Origin: Muscardinus avellanarius
Lineage: Eukaryota; Chordata; Mammalia; Rodentia; Gliridae
Direction of reading: 5' to 3'
Length of the DNA: 64,000 nucleotides
NCBI GenBank assembly: GCA_963383645.1
Contig: OY726560.1
Span: 26,920,300-26,984,299, forward strand
Part shown: one piece after another, positions 54,746 to 64,000 of the stretch
Layout: the number at the start of each line of letters is the position of its first letter
Numbering within the stretch: position 1 is the stretch's first letter
Position numbers and translations under genes: made by a program
Notes under the pieces: model-generated
What the model was told of the DNA's origin: nothing
Databases searched by the model: none
The model's input: the letters and a program-made list of their open reading frames with translations, nothing else

Positions 54746-55595
54746 GGACTGAAAGATAAGTATCCTTTAGTATGTAAATGAACTATTACTAAGTAGAAGT
54801 ACACTTCTCATAGTAAAAAGATATATAATGTTTTTTGAAGAATGTATCTTGAACTCATCTTATCAACTAATATCTGAAAACTGATATAAATTACATCAGA
54901 TAAGACATCTGCCTCCTGTCATCATGCCCTTTGAGTGACAGTTTAAGTCTATCTTCTCTCCAATTTAAGGGAAAACATAATTTGGAAAATGACCAGTAGT
55001 TTTATAATGGCAACTCAAGGATCCTTTGGCACAAATGCTTGCTAGGCACTAGAAATTTTACATTAAATGTGGAGACAAGTATGGCATTAATGTTATTTGA
55101 CCTCCAGAATCTTGCCTCAGCTGAAGTATCATTGTACACTTAAATCAAGCCTAATAGCATAATCTAAGAAAAATCACTTAAAAGCACTTGACCCCTTGGT
55201 AGACTGCCTTTGAAAATGAGAAATCCTTCCGACTCTAAATGTGAGTTAATTTTTAATATCATTAAGTAAGAAGGAATATCCCTTAGGCAAATCATCCCAG
55301 CAACTTGAAAGAAAAGAAGAATAAAACAAGATGAACTTAATACTTAGATTAGATGTAAAGTATGTTGACAATTTAGAACAAAAAGAAAGTAAAAATAATT
55401 TAGAATTTTAAGCAGACCATGACTACCTGTCAATGTCTTAATCATCTCTTATTTCCATAAAATCTTATATTCACTTATAAAATATTAAGCAGTTTTCAGC
55501 CTAGAATAGTCATTAAAATAACCTGGGTAAATTTAAAGAATAATGCTTCTGGCCTATTACCAGCTAGTCTAAGTCTTATTTTTATTTTATTTTAA
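54746..55595. other. No recognised feature
   Basis: Repeat-poor, moderately AT-rich sequence. 55020-55320 has the even texture of conserved noncoding DNA but nothing definite. Confidence 0.35.
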
Positions 55596-55695
55596 AGATA
55601 TTTATTTATTTATCTGTCTATTTATTTATTTTTGTGGTACTGGGGATTGAACCTTGGTTCTTGTGCTCTACTGCTGAACTACAATGCCCAGCCCA
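55596..55695 (-). mobile_element. ID-type SINE with (TTTA)n tail
   Basis: (TTTA)n at 55597-55632. GTGGTACTGGGGATTGAACCTTGGTTCTTGTGCTCTACTGCTGAACTACAATGCCCAGCCC is then the reverse of a stand-alone ID element. Box A and box B are recognisable and no B1 half follows. Confidence 0.85.
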
Positions 55696-57089
55696 GATAT
55701 GCCACTTTCAGTATCATGAAGTTTAAAATCTCAAAAGATCCTAGTATTGTAGTGTTTTATTAAAGATATCCTTAACATATATCTATGATATGCTGTATAT
55801 ATGTGTAGTTATATGCTATACATAATTATATGCTATGAATATAACTATACATACGCCATGCATAAAACTATATACATGTTATACCTGACATATGTGTACA
55901 TATATATTCTATATAGAATTGTATGTTTTATAATATCCATAAACATAAAAGTTTTAGAAAATTCTCCTAATAGTGTCATTTTGTAGAAAAGTAAAATACA
56001 ACAGTGAGACATTTTAAGAGAGGATTCAGTATGGGAGCTTTCAAAGGGACAAAAGCCAAGGCATTTTTGTCTTTTTACCTTGTGTTTCTCCTCCCATTTA
56101 TTAAGAACCCACATTGATCAACACCAGAATCCTACCACCTGTACACATTCCATATTGCCTTCCATTTTAGTTCTACATCTTTGAATACTTATCTCCCAGC
56201 ATATTTAAAAGATTTGAAGTTCAGACACAGATTTTCCTGTGTTGGTGATGTTTGATTTGTATGTTCATGCTTTTATACCTTTAGCACCTAGCACAGTCAC
56301 ATTGTATATACGTGATTCTAAATAAACATCCTTAACAGATTCTCTGAAGTCTTAACACACAGACACTATACCCTAATACGCTGTTGTATCTCGGCCATAT
56401 TACATTTTACTGAGAGAAATTTAATTTTTCTGATTGTGAATCTAGTCCTCTGTTTATTTTTAAGAAATAAAGAACATGTCTCAACATTTTACAGAAACTC
56501 TCCACATTGTTCACATATGTGAACAGAAAGTGAATATTATTGATATACAGAATTGACTTACAGTGGGAAAATGTGAATCCAAGACATTTAATAGGAAGTC
56601 ACCACCTGTCAATGTAATCAGGTTTGAAGACACTAATAGGAACAGCAGAGATCAAATTAGTAGTAAATGCAAGATATATAGTTTAAATCGTACTATTTAA
56701 AAGACATTATCATCACATTAAAGAATCTATAAAATTTTATAGATAATATTTATTTAAATCACAATTAAATCTAACAAACATAAATTAAATTGTAAAACTT
56801 GCTTTTAGCTTCAATTAGATGCATCATCATTATTTCTGAAAGACAAGTAACTATTTGGCCAGAGCTCTTTTTCCCCACAATTCAATGTATGCAAAAAATT
56901 TACATCTTGGGCATATAAAAGTGAATATTCATATAAGGTGAGATAAAAAGGAACTGCTCAGTAAACTGAAGTATTACAATATGTTTGCAAACCAACTTGA
57001 GAACTTATCAAATAATTATTCTTTATGATTTGGATTCTTTATATATTCAATTTGAATTTGTTTCATTTCATGGTCTGATGAAAAAACCT
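55696..57089. other. No recognised feature
   Basis: Repeat-poor, AT-rich. Several small frames (55801-56114) lack support. Confidence 0.4.
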
Positions 57090-57300
57090 TTTCATTTCTT
57101 GCTGTCATCTGCTGATTTCAACTTCAATAAGTTTTCTATTTAAACACACGCTGAACTGATAAACACTCTGGATTCTGATCATGCTGAACATAGCGAGTCA
57201 TCAGAATGAGCGCCTTCTTTTTCTGTGTGATGGCAACTCGCAAAACAAATGTCAATGCATCTGGAACATCTACTTTTTACAATTTCCTGAATTATTGAAA
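57090..57300. promoter_or_regulatory. Possible conserved noncoding element
   Basis: A block of balanced composition with retained CpGs (CACGCTGAACTG, TAGCGAGTCATCAGAATGAGCGCC, ACTCGC) in a region where CpG is rare, with no repeat signature and no open frame with splice sites. This texture is typical of ancient enhancers. It is a guess from sequence alone. Confidence 0.3.
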
Positions 57301-58212
57301 CATTTTACTTAACAAAACATTTTTAAAACTCAAAGGTAGTAAGTAACATTTCTAGTTTCTTCTAAGCCTTTTGTCTTGTCCTATTGTCCTTGCTTAGGGT
57401 AAAATGAAAATATTTGAATTGGCATTAAATATACAAAAGGGTTATTATGGCACACATAATATATCTCTGATTAAAATAATATAAATTATAGTTTTTCTTT
57501 GATGCATTATTTTCTATTTTGACATATACTCAAAATTTCAATTTGCTGCTAATGTGTACTTTTCAACTTTTCTTTGTGTAATGCATCTGTATTGCAGGTA
57601 CCTCAATTTAGATAACTAACACCACACAATGAACTCATGCTTCAAGTTTTGTTAACTTTCTCACTGAGGACTTACCTTTTTTTCTTAGTTTTTTTTTACC
57701 TTGTTATTTAATTCTTAGCAAATAGATTTTCAACATCTTGAAAAAATATTTTCTTCTTTTACTTTATACTGATATAAATTTTATTTTATAATATCTAGAT
57801 ATTGTACCAGGCTTTATTTCTTGAAATAAAGGTAATTACATGATGATGCACTTTGCTTGTTTACACATCATTTCATTTGCTTTTTTTATAAGTTAAGTTT
57901 AATTGTTTTTCATAAAGTTTATTAGACTTTACTACACCTTCTATTTTTATTTTTTGCAATAAAAATGTTGATCTTATAAGTAGCAGTTGTTTCTTTTTTT
58001 AAGTTTTGTTATAATGCATGTTACATTATATTATTCTAGGAATTAGTTTTCTCTACTCTGTTGTTCAAACATCCATCATTCCATTACTATCTTTTAAAAA
58101 TTTATGTAGGATTCATAGTGGTGATGCTAGTTTTTCCCCCAGTACTATTTATGTGTGCTTTATCTTGTTTAAAATCACAATCATGTTAGAAGACCATTTA
58201 TTTTATTAGACT
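57301..58212. other. No recognised feature
   Basis: AT-rich; no supported feature. Confidence 0.45.
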
Positions 58213-58407
58213 TTATGGGTGGTCTGGGGCTGGAACCCAGGGGCATTCAACCTCCGCGCTACACCCCTGACCTATTTTTATTCTTTATTTTGATACAGGG
58301 TCTCAGTTACGGAGGGCCTTACTAAGTATCTGAGGTCTGTGAACTGCGATCCTCCTGTCTCAGTCTCCTGAATGATGGGATTACAAGTGTGTGCCACCAC
58401 GCCCGGC
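58213..58407 (-). mobile_element. B1-dID SINE
   Basis: Antisense: GTCTGGGGCTGGAACCCAGGGGCATTCAACCTCCGCGC, TTTTGATACAGGGTCTCAGTTACGGAGGGCC and GGGATTACAAGTGTGTGCCACCACGCCCGGCT. Confidence 0.92.
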
Positions 58408-59412
58408 TTTTTTTTATTACTTTTAAAATATTAATTTTAATTTCTTGCTTAATTGTATTTTAATTTTCTAACTCACTTATATCTAGCTGCATACAAAAAT
58501 TCTTAATAAATGATATGTTACTATTAGGCTCAAAATGTTCTCTCTTTTCAATTGTGATTTTCTTTGGTCTAGTAATAATTTTTGAATATATTACTTAAAT
58601 ATCTCAGCACTTTCTATTATTTTATTATTATGATATTAATTTATAGATTGAGTATAATGATTATATAATATAACATGAATAACTTTATAAACTTATTAAA
58701 ATTTGAAGGCTTATATTATTGGACCAGAATATGAACAGCTTTGGAACATATATACTTCAAAATTACAATTTGATATTTTTAGATAAAGCTAATATATATC
58801 ATATAATCCACATATATGTATGTAAACATTTACGCATATAGTTGAGTTATTCGTAATATTTAGCCACATTTTTATAAACTTAATTGTATTTCCCTATTTG
58901 TTTTAGCCACTGAGAGAAGTATGTAAAAGTCTCCTACAATTTGAGGTTCATCTCTGTATATGTAAAAATTGTAAATATATATGAATATTTATAATAAATA
59001 ATTCTTCATAATCTTTGGAAACCATGTATTTTCCAAAAAGTGTATATACATATATGTATTTTATATCCATGTATGTAATATATACTTACATATGTGTGTG
59101 TTCATGTTTGTGTATTTGTCTATAATATTTGGATGAATTTAGTATAGAAAAATCATTTATTCAAAAATTAGTAACATAAATTATAAAATGGTTTCAAGCT
59201 CTTTCCATTAGCTGTTATGCAATGAATGAGAATATAAAAATAAGTAAAAAGGTTGATGTTCTTGTGAAGCTGCACTGCAGGGCTTGAATAACTATGGGGA
59301 GAGACAAATCTCACAGGTAATAGAGATAATGCAACCAAAGTAAGATTCATTAATTGTCATAACTCATAAAATAGTGAAGAAGTAAATTTTCACACGTTTA
59401 TTAAAAATTTCC
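58408..59412. other. No recognised feature
   Basis: Extremely AT-rich with scattered ATATGTAT microrepeats (58800-59110). Nothing supported. Confidence 0.45.
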
Positions 59413-59562
59413 AAGCCAGGTGTGGCGGTGCATGCATATAATTCCAGTACTTGGGAGGCTGAGACAGGAGGTTCAAAATAAAGAATGAAAAATAAAGCTG
59501 GGGGTATAGCTCGGAGGTAGAATGCCCCTGGGTTCTATCCCCAGTACTGAAAAAAAAAAAAA
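59413..59562 (+). mobile_element. B1-dID SINE with internal deletion
   Basis: Sense: GCCAGGTGTGGCGGTGCATGC ... CTTGGGAGGCTGAGACAGGAGG joined directly to TTCAAAATAAAGAATG linker, then GGGGGTATAGCTCGGAGGTAGAATGCCCCTGGGTTCTATCCCCAGTAC. The second half of the B1 part is missing. Confidence 0.92.
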
Positions 59563-60032
59563 CATTTGTATATGTGAATAGTGCAGTATTTTAAATGTCT
59601 AGATATCTGTAAGATAAAGAATATGATCCTATAAATAATAAAAATATGTGAAAACTTCTGAAAATTAAATGTTTCATATTATAAAATAAAAGTATTTTTC
59701 TATCTAAAATTTTTCCTTTAAAGACTTTGCCAAAGTACTACGTGATCGGTGTGACTTTGCATTCCTTCCTTGTGCCTTGGGCCAATGAAAGCCTGAGAGA
59801 ACAGGTTGTATAAACACAGATGTGAGCCAGGCATCTCCTTGTCCCACCTGGACCATCTCCTCTCCCCACACTGGAATTCTCCTTTGTGTCAAAATGTGGT
59901 AGCAGGCACCTCTCCTTTCAGCATTTTCTGCTCTTTATATAATAACATACATATGATATTTTTATTTAAAATGTATTTCTGCAACTATTTCAATAATCTT
60001 GCACAAAACTGGCAGATTGGCACGGTAATATA
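59563..60032. other. No recognised feature
   Basis: A less AT-rich patch (59740-59900) carries overlapping small frames on both strands without splice context. No repeat recognised. Confidence 0.4.
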
Positions 60033-60044
60033 ACATTAACACAT

Positions 60045-60232
60045 TTTCTTTTTTTTTGGTGGTACTGGGGTTCCTGGAAAACCTTCTACCTCCGGGCTAC
60101 ACTCCCAGACCTATTTTATATTTTTATTTGGAAACAGGGTCTCTTAAGCCAGCGAGGGGCTTTGAACCTGCACGATCCTCCTGTCACCACCTTCCAAGTG
60201 CGGGGATTACAGCTTGCGCCACCACAACTGGC
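60045..60232 (-). mobile_element. B1-dID SINE, young subfamily
   Basis: Antisense with T tail: GGTGGTACTGGGGTTCCTGGAAAACC ... TCTCTTAAGCCAGCGAGGGGC ... GGGGATTACAGCTTGCGCCACC. Exact 12-bp target-site duplication ACATTAACACAT at 60033-60044 and 60233-60244. Confidence 0.96.
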
Positions 60233-60384
60233 ACATTAACACATCTAAATAAACATTCTTCTATAGATTTGGACCTGTATGAGTGCGGTACAAAACTGCC
60301 AAAGACTAACAGCAGCTATCAGCTTGTTAAGAAAAAGAATTAGAGCCAATATATGACAATTTATTACCATAAAAAACTGATTCT

Positions 60385-60578
60385 TTTTTTTTTTTTTGCA
60401 TTACTTGGGATGGAACCCAAGGCATTCTATTTCCAAGCTATATGCTCAGCCTTAATTTTTGTTCTTTATTTTGAAACAGTGTATGAGTTGCAAAGGGTCT
60501 AAGTAGCTGAGGCTGTCCACGAACTGTGATCCCTTTGTCTCTGTCTCCTAAACCTGGGATGTGCCACCACACCCGGCT
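60385..60578 (-). mobile_element. B1-dID SINE, older
   Basis: Antisense: poly(T), TTGGGATGGAACCCAAGGCATTC, TTTATTTTGAAACAGTG, TAGCTGAGGCTGTCCACGAACTG and GTGCCACCACACCCGGCT, with small deletions. Confidence 0.9.
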
Positions 60579-60861
60579 GTTCCAAACTATTTAAATTATT
60601 AATGTTAATGGTCTTGTACATATCTACTGGTATTTGTCAAAAGTAATAAAATTATTATTGTATCTTTAAGAAATAAACATAAAATAATTTTATATAAAAA
60701 TTTATACATAAAAGGTCTCCTTGCCACCTAAAAAAAAAAAAAAGAGAATGGCATATTGCAAAACACTGTATAATCAGTGGAAATAGTGAAAAAATTTAGA
60801 TAGAAAATTAGCATGCTTATATTTTCATTTAATTTAATTTTGTTTTTCCTATAAATTCTGT

Positions 60862-60907
<46 letters not shown>

Positions 60908-61261
60908 GAAAAAGATGAAACTCTGGTCTTCACACATTCAAATATTTTATTACAGATACTCTAAAATTAACTAGAGCTGGCAAAAAATTCAAATTAAGAG
61001 TATATGGTGGTTAAGAAGAAAAATAATATATACATGAACTGGGAGTAACTCTAAAAAGAAAAATACAGAAAAAATATTAAAGTACATGTTATATTTTTGT
61101 AATTACTATTCATTTGATTTGTAACTGAATGATAACAGTAATGGAGTATTAAATGATCAAACACAGGATAAGTAAAATTAATGAGAACATAGTTGTAATA
61201 AATTAAGCATAAATTTCAAAAATTTGTTATAATGGACCTGCAAACCCCCTGAAATGGTAAA
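60579..61261. other. No gene; (TG)n microsatellite at 60862-60905
   Basis: AT-rich sequence with a clean (TG)n array of about 22 units. Unlike the other dinucleotide arrays in the window, this one is not clearly attached to a SINE. Confidence 0.85.
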
Positions 61262-61370
61262 ATTCAACTTAGTGAGACCCTGATTTTAAATAAGAAATAA
61301 AACTGGGCTAGGATTTAGCTCTGAGGTAAAATGCCTTCTGGGTTCAATCCTCAGTGCCACAAAGAAAAAT
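61262..61370 (+). mobile_element. 5'-truncated B1-dID SINE
   Basis: Sense: ACTTAGTGAGACCCTGATTTTAAATAAG linker, GGGCTAGGATTTAGCTCTGAGGTAAAATGCC and GGGTTCAATCCTCAGTGCCAC. The B1 start is absent. Confidence 0.88.
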
Positions 61371-61658
61371 AATGAAAGAGATGTTATGATTGATAAATAT
61401 TCCATGGACATTAAATAGGTATAAAATGAAATTTGCGAACAATTATATACCCACAGTTTGCAAAATGAAAGTGAAATGAAGCAGTGCCTTCAGAGAAATA
61501 ACTTACCAAACCTTACAAAAGGAGAAATTGATATTAAAATATTCATAATTTTAATAAATTGAATCAACAATTAATAACTTTCAAGAAAACAAGCCTTGGC
61601 TCTCTTTTTTTTCACTGTGACTTCAAACAAGCAATACAAAAAGAAATAAAAATTCTTC

Positions 61659-61852
61659 AAGGTGGGTGTGGAGGTACATGCTTGTAATCCCAGCATTTGG
61701 GAGGCTGAGAAAGGAGGATCGCAGTTTACAGACAGCCTCAGCTACTTAGTGAGGCCCTTTGCAATGTAAGACCCTGTTTCAAAATAGAGACTAAAAAATA
61801 GGGCTGGGTGGTGTAGCTTGGAGGTAGAATACTCCTGGGTTCCATTCTCAGC

Positions 61853-61898
<46 letters not shown>
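61659..61898 (+). mobile_element. B1-dID SINE ending in (CA)n
   Basis: Sense: AAGGTGGGTGTGGAGGTACATGCTTGTAATCCCAGCATTTGGGAGG, CTACTTAGTGAGGCCCTTTGC, GGGTGGTGTAGCTTGGAGG, GGGTTCCATTCTCAGCAACACACA. The CA array (61854-61898) occupies the tail. Confidence 0.93.
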
Positions 61899-61902
<4 letters not shown>

Positions 61903-61904
61903 AC

Positions 61905-62150
61905 AAATTGTTTTATTGTCTCTCTGTTTCTTGGCTGCCATAAACTAGGCAGCTTTTGTTGGCCAAAACCTTCTCCCATAACACTCTTCCCCATCTCAGG
62001 CTCAAAGCAATAGTACCAGCCAACCATGAATGCAAACCTCTGAAACTGTGAGCCAAAATAAAGCAAAGGTGCCAGCTCTCAGGAGAAAATACAGAGATGC
62101 TAGTTTTCTCGGTTATTTTGTTCAGTGATGCAAAGGTAACTAATGCAACC
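61905..62150 (+). mobile_element. MaLR-like LTR, 3' part
   Basis: TCTCTCTGTTTCTTGGCTGCCATAAACTAGGCAGC, CAGGCTCAAAGCAATAGTACCAGCC, TGAAACTGTGAGCCAAAATAAAGC and GGTTATTTTGTTCAGTGATGCAAAGGTAACTAATGC follow the MaLR-type LTR end. The 5' part appears displaced by the SINE and its CA tail. Confidence 0.6.
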
Positions 62151-62289
62151 AATAACTGGCATTCATTACAAGTATATATGTTTGGTTTAATGAAGAAAGA
62201 GATACTATAGATGGTGATACTGAATAAGGTGACCTAAGTAAGGTAATGGGAGTAGGAAGAGGAAAATTCTCTAATGTACATGATGTACA

Positions 62290-62465
62290 TTCACAGATAT
62301 ATCAAAGTCAGTTACTAAGTCAAACATGAGAAGGAGGGAGGGGGATGGAATGGGATGGGAATTGGGGAAAATCTAAAGGAGTGATGTGTGCATTGATGCC
62401 TCCACCATCTTGTACCCTCTTGAGATGTATGACTACAATGTACCAATAAATAATTAAAAATAAAA
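62290..62465 (+). mobile_element. L1 3' end
   Basis: Sense: GTTACTAAGTCAAACATGAGAAGGAGGGAGGGGGATGGAATGGGATGGG (purine tract), GTGATGTGTGCATTGATGCC, TTGAGATGTATGACTACAATGTACCAATAAATAATTAAAAATAAAATTAAA. Confidence 0.8.
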
Positions 62466-62479
62466 TTAAACATTTGCAA

Positions 62480-62795
62480 AAAATACAATACCACTCACCA
62501 AAGAAACAGGCTAAAGAAAATTTATATGAACATTATCAGTTGATGCAGAAAATGCATTTGATAAAATTTAAGACAAGTTCAACTTCTTTGACTTGATAAA
62601 GATTATCTACCAAACAATACAGCTAGAATCTAACCTCAGACCTTAAATCTAAGGGCATTTCTTCCTCTTAAGATCTAAATTAAGATAAAGCTGCCAGTTC
62701 TCAACAATGTTATGGGAGTTCTAGTCATTGAGATAAGGCTAGCAAATGGATACAAGACAAATATATCATCAAATACTATCAGAACTATTATGTAA
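62480..62795 (+). mobile_element. L1 ORF2 reverse-transcriptase fragment
   Basis: Sense: GTTGATGCAGAAAATGCATTTGATAAAATTT corresponds to the DAEKAFD-type motif of the L1 reverse transcriptase. TAACCTCAGACCTTAAATCTAAGGGCATTTC and CAACAATGTTATGGGAGTTCTAGTCATTGAGATAAGGC follow. The YADD-type catalytic motif cannot be found and the frame is broken. Confidence 0.75.
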
Positions 62796-64000
62796 ACTGA
62801 ATTTGTTTTGTCCCTAATAGATTTGTACTTTCCTTTTATTTTTTATAAGTATTGTCTGTTAACATTACAGATGTACAAGTTCTTTTTATGTCCTACCCAC
62901 CACTATATATGTACAACTTCGAACAGAGTAACCTTAACAATATTTTGATAGACATTACATTAAAAATAGGCCATAATATTGACTCTTTGTATAGAGCATG
63001 TGATATAAAACAAGTTTTAGAAACTCATAAACAACTTGTTTAGAGATTTCAGGATCCAGCTCATACTATTTCAGAAACTCAAACAACTAGACACATCAGC
63101 ATAGGGCCCAGACCAGCACATCTGTGCTGCAGTTGATAATGCACACTTGAACCATAAAATACCATCTCATCTCTGATAGACTCATGTCATTAATACATTT
63201 GTGGCTACTGAAAGGAGTCTGAAAAGGTTTGATGAGGCTGGATGGGTTTGGAATACATTTGACAGCACCCAGAGAAATCTGTATAAAAGAACAGATTTAT
63301 ATATTTTTTCTATGAGCAGTGCATGTGAAGCTTTTGCCTATACCAGGAGAGTCTACCCATGTGTATGACTGTGATCCAATGAATTAGCTCAGTCCTGCTC
63401 TTCTTGTTGATCAAGGATCAGCCAGGCTCTAAGCTGTTCCACACCTGGGCCAATTTCTGAATCTCTTCTTGCATTCCTGGACTTGGTTCTTTATTCTCTA
63501 CTGACTATTTGTTTGTACAGTGTTATTACTATTTGAAGTGATCTAAATATATAAAGCTTGTATGTTGTTTAGCATATTTATTATACCTAAATTGTTAGCT
63601 TGGCCAGTATAAAGTGTATTGTTTGATGTTCATTCATTGCTAATTGGCTTTGGCAAAGCAGCCACCTAGCATCCAAACTTAGCTTAAGTTAACTTAGACA
63701 ATTTCATGATAAGTTCCATAGTAATTTAACATGCAAGTGTTGAATAAACCTCATGGCATTGTAGAAACACACAAATTGTGTGTAAGGTGACTTATTGGTA
63801 TTAGGACCTTGTGCCTTGTTGCTCATAATACCCCTTGTCATTAAAACGGATTGGTGAAGCTGATCTTCTTGGTGCTCAATAATTGAGAATTGGTGAATAT
63901 TCAGGAAATAAAAGGTTTAAGAAGAGAATAAATTATACTTTAACTTTTGATCCTCAGGAGCAAATAGGACTCGGGGGAGGAAATCACTAAGCTCCCTGCA
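62796..64000. other. Unclassified right end, possibly LTR-like
   Basis: No recognised gene. 63040-64000 has a more even composition than its surroundings, a TATAAA (63280-63285), several AATAAA hexamers (63743, 63907, 63928 regions) and phrases such as GGATTGGTGAAGCTGATCTTCTTGGTGCTC that recall rodent LTRs, but no terminal repeats or primer-binding site can be shown within the window. Confidence 0.25.

Noticed and set aside
60862..60937. SINE tail at the TG array
   Set aside because: The sequence after the array (TGAAAAAGATGAAACTCTGG) does not match a dID end well enough.
32365..62066. Frames with runs of His-Thr or Cys-Val
   Set aside because: These are CA/TG microsatellites at SINE tails (32.5, 34.9, 45.1, 60.9, 61.9 kb), not histidine-rich proteins.
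1..64000. CRISPR array, bacterial operon, phage or integron
   Set aside because: The tandem repeats lack regular unique spacers and the repeat content is wholly mammalian; no prokaryotic features.

Overview
The window is nuclear DNA from a mammal. It is AT-rich, gene-poor and filled with interspersed repeats. No complete protein-coding gene, rRNA or functional tRNA could be supported. The dominant repeat is a two-part SINE: a 7SL-derived B1-like left half (GGCG/TGG-TGGCGCA start, CTGTAATCCCAGC box) joined through an A-rich linker to a tRNA/ID-like right half (GGG-TGTAGCTCAG box A, GGTTCCATCCCCAG box B). This is the B1-dID architecture known from squirrel- and dormouse-related rodents. I therefore infer a sciuromorph-type rodent. 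The very young ID family typical of ground squirrels was not seen, so a dormouse or another non-marmotine lineage is favoured. This is inference.

Layout. 0-3 kb: an L1 with an inverted 5' part, then the only gene-like signal. On the minus strand two candidate coding exons with good splice sites lie at 2719-2855 and 1860-2135. They are phase-compatible, GC-rich against their surroundings and followed by possible poly(A) signals, and a weaker candidate exon lies at 31-82. I do not recognise the gene. 3-20 kb: ancient and younger L1 fragments, many SINEs on both strands, a 93%-like inverted duplication of a MIR-containing segment (12.3/13.3 kb), a CT-rich tract (13.9 kb) and a second copy of the rearranged L1 (16.8-17.3 kb). 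20-35 kb: MaLR-like LTRs, an L1 with an internal inversion and two SINE insertions (21.2-22.7 kb), a SINE-in-SINE nest (25 kb), a tandem duplication in AT-rich DNA (28.5 kb) and a possible conserved element (33.2 kb). 35-47 kb: an ancient mammalian repeat carrying a perfect 16-bp hairpin, MIRs, an LTR and two antisense L1s. 47-64 kb: an exon-like or conserved segment (47.9-48.1 kb), a three-level nest of L1/SINE/L1 tail (54 kb), a conserved-noncoding-like block (57.1-57.3 kb), more SINEs, and L1 3' end and reverse-transcriptase fragments at 62.3-62.8 kb. The last 1.2 kb are unclassified.

The only plausible gene content is the minus-strand exon pair near the left end. The rest reads as intron or intergenic DNA shaped by retrotransposition. 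No previously undescribed system was found. The best leads are the exon pair, the two L1 copies sharing one inversion junction, and the inverted MIR duplication. All repeat family names rest on remembered consensus features, not on a database search.
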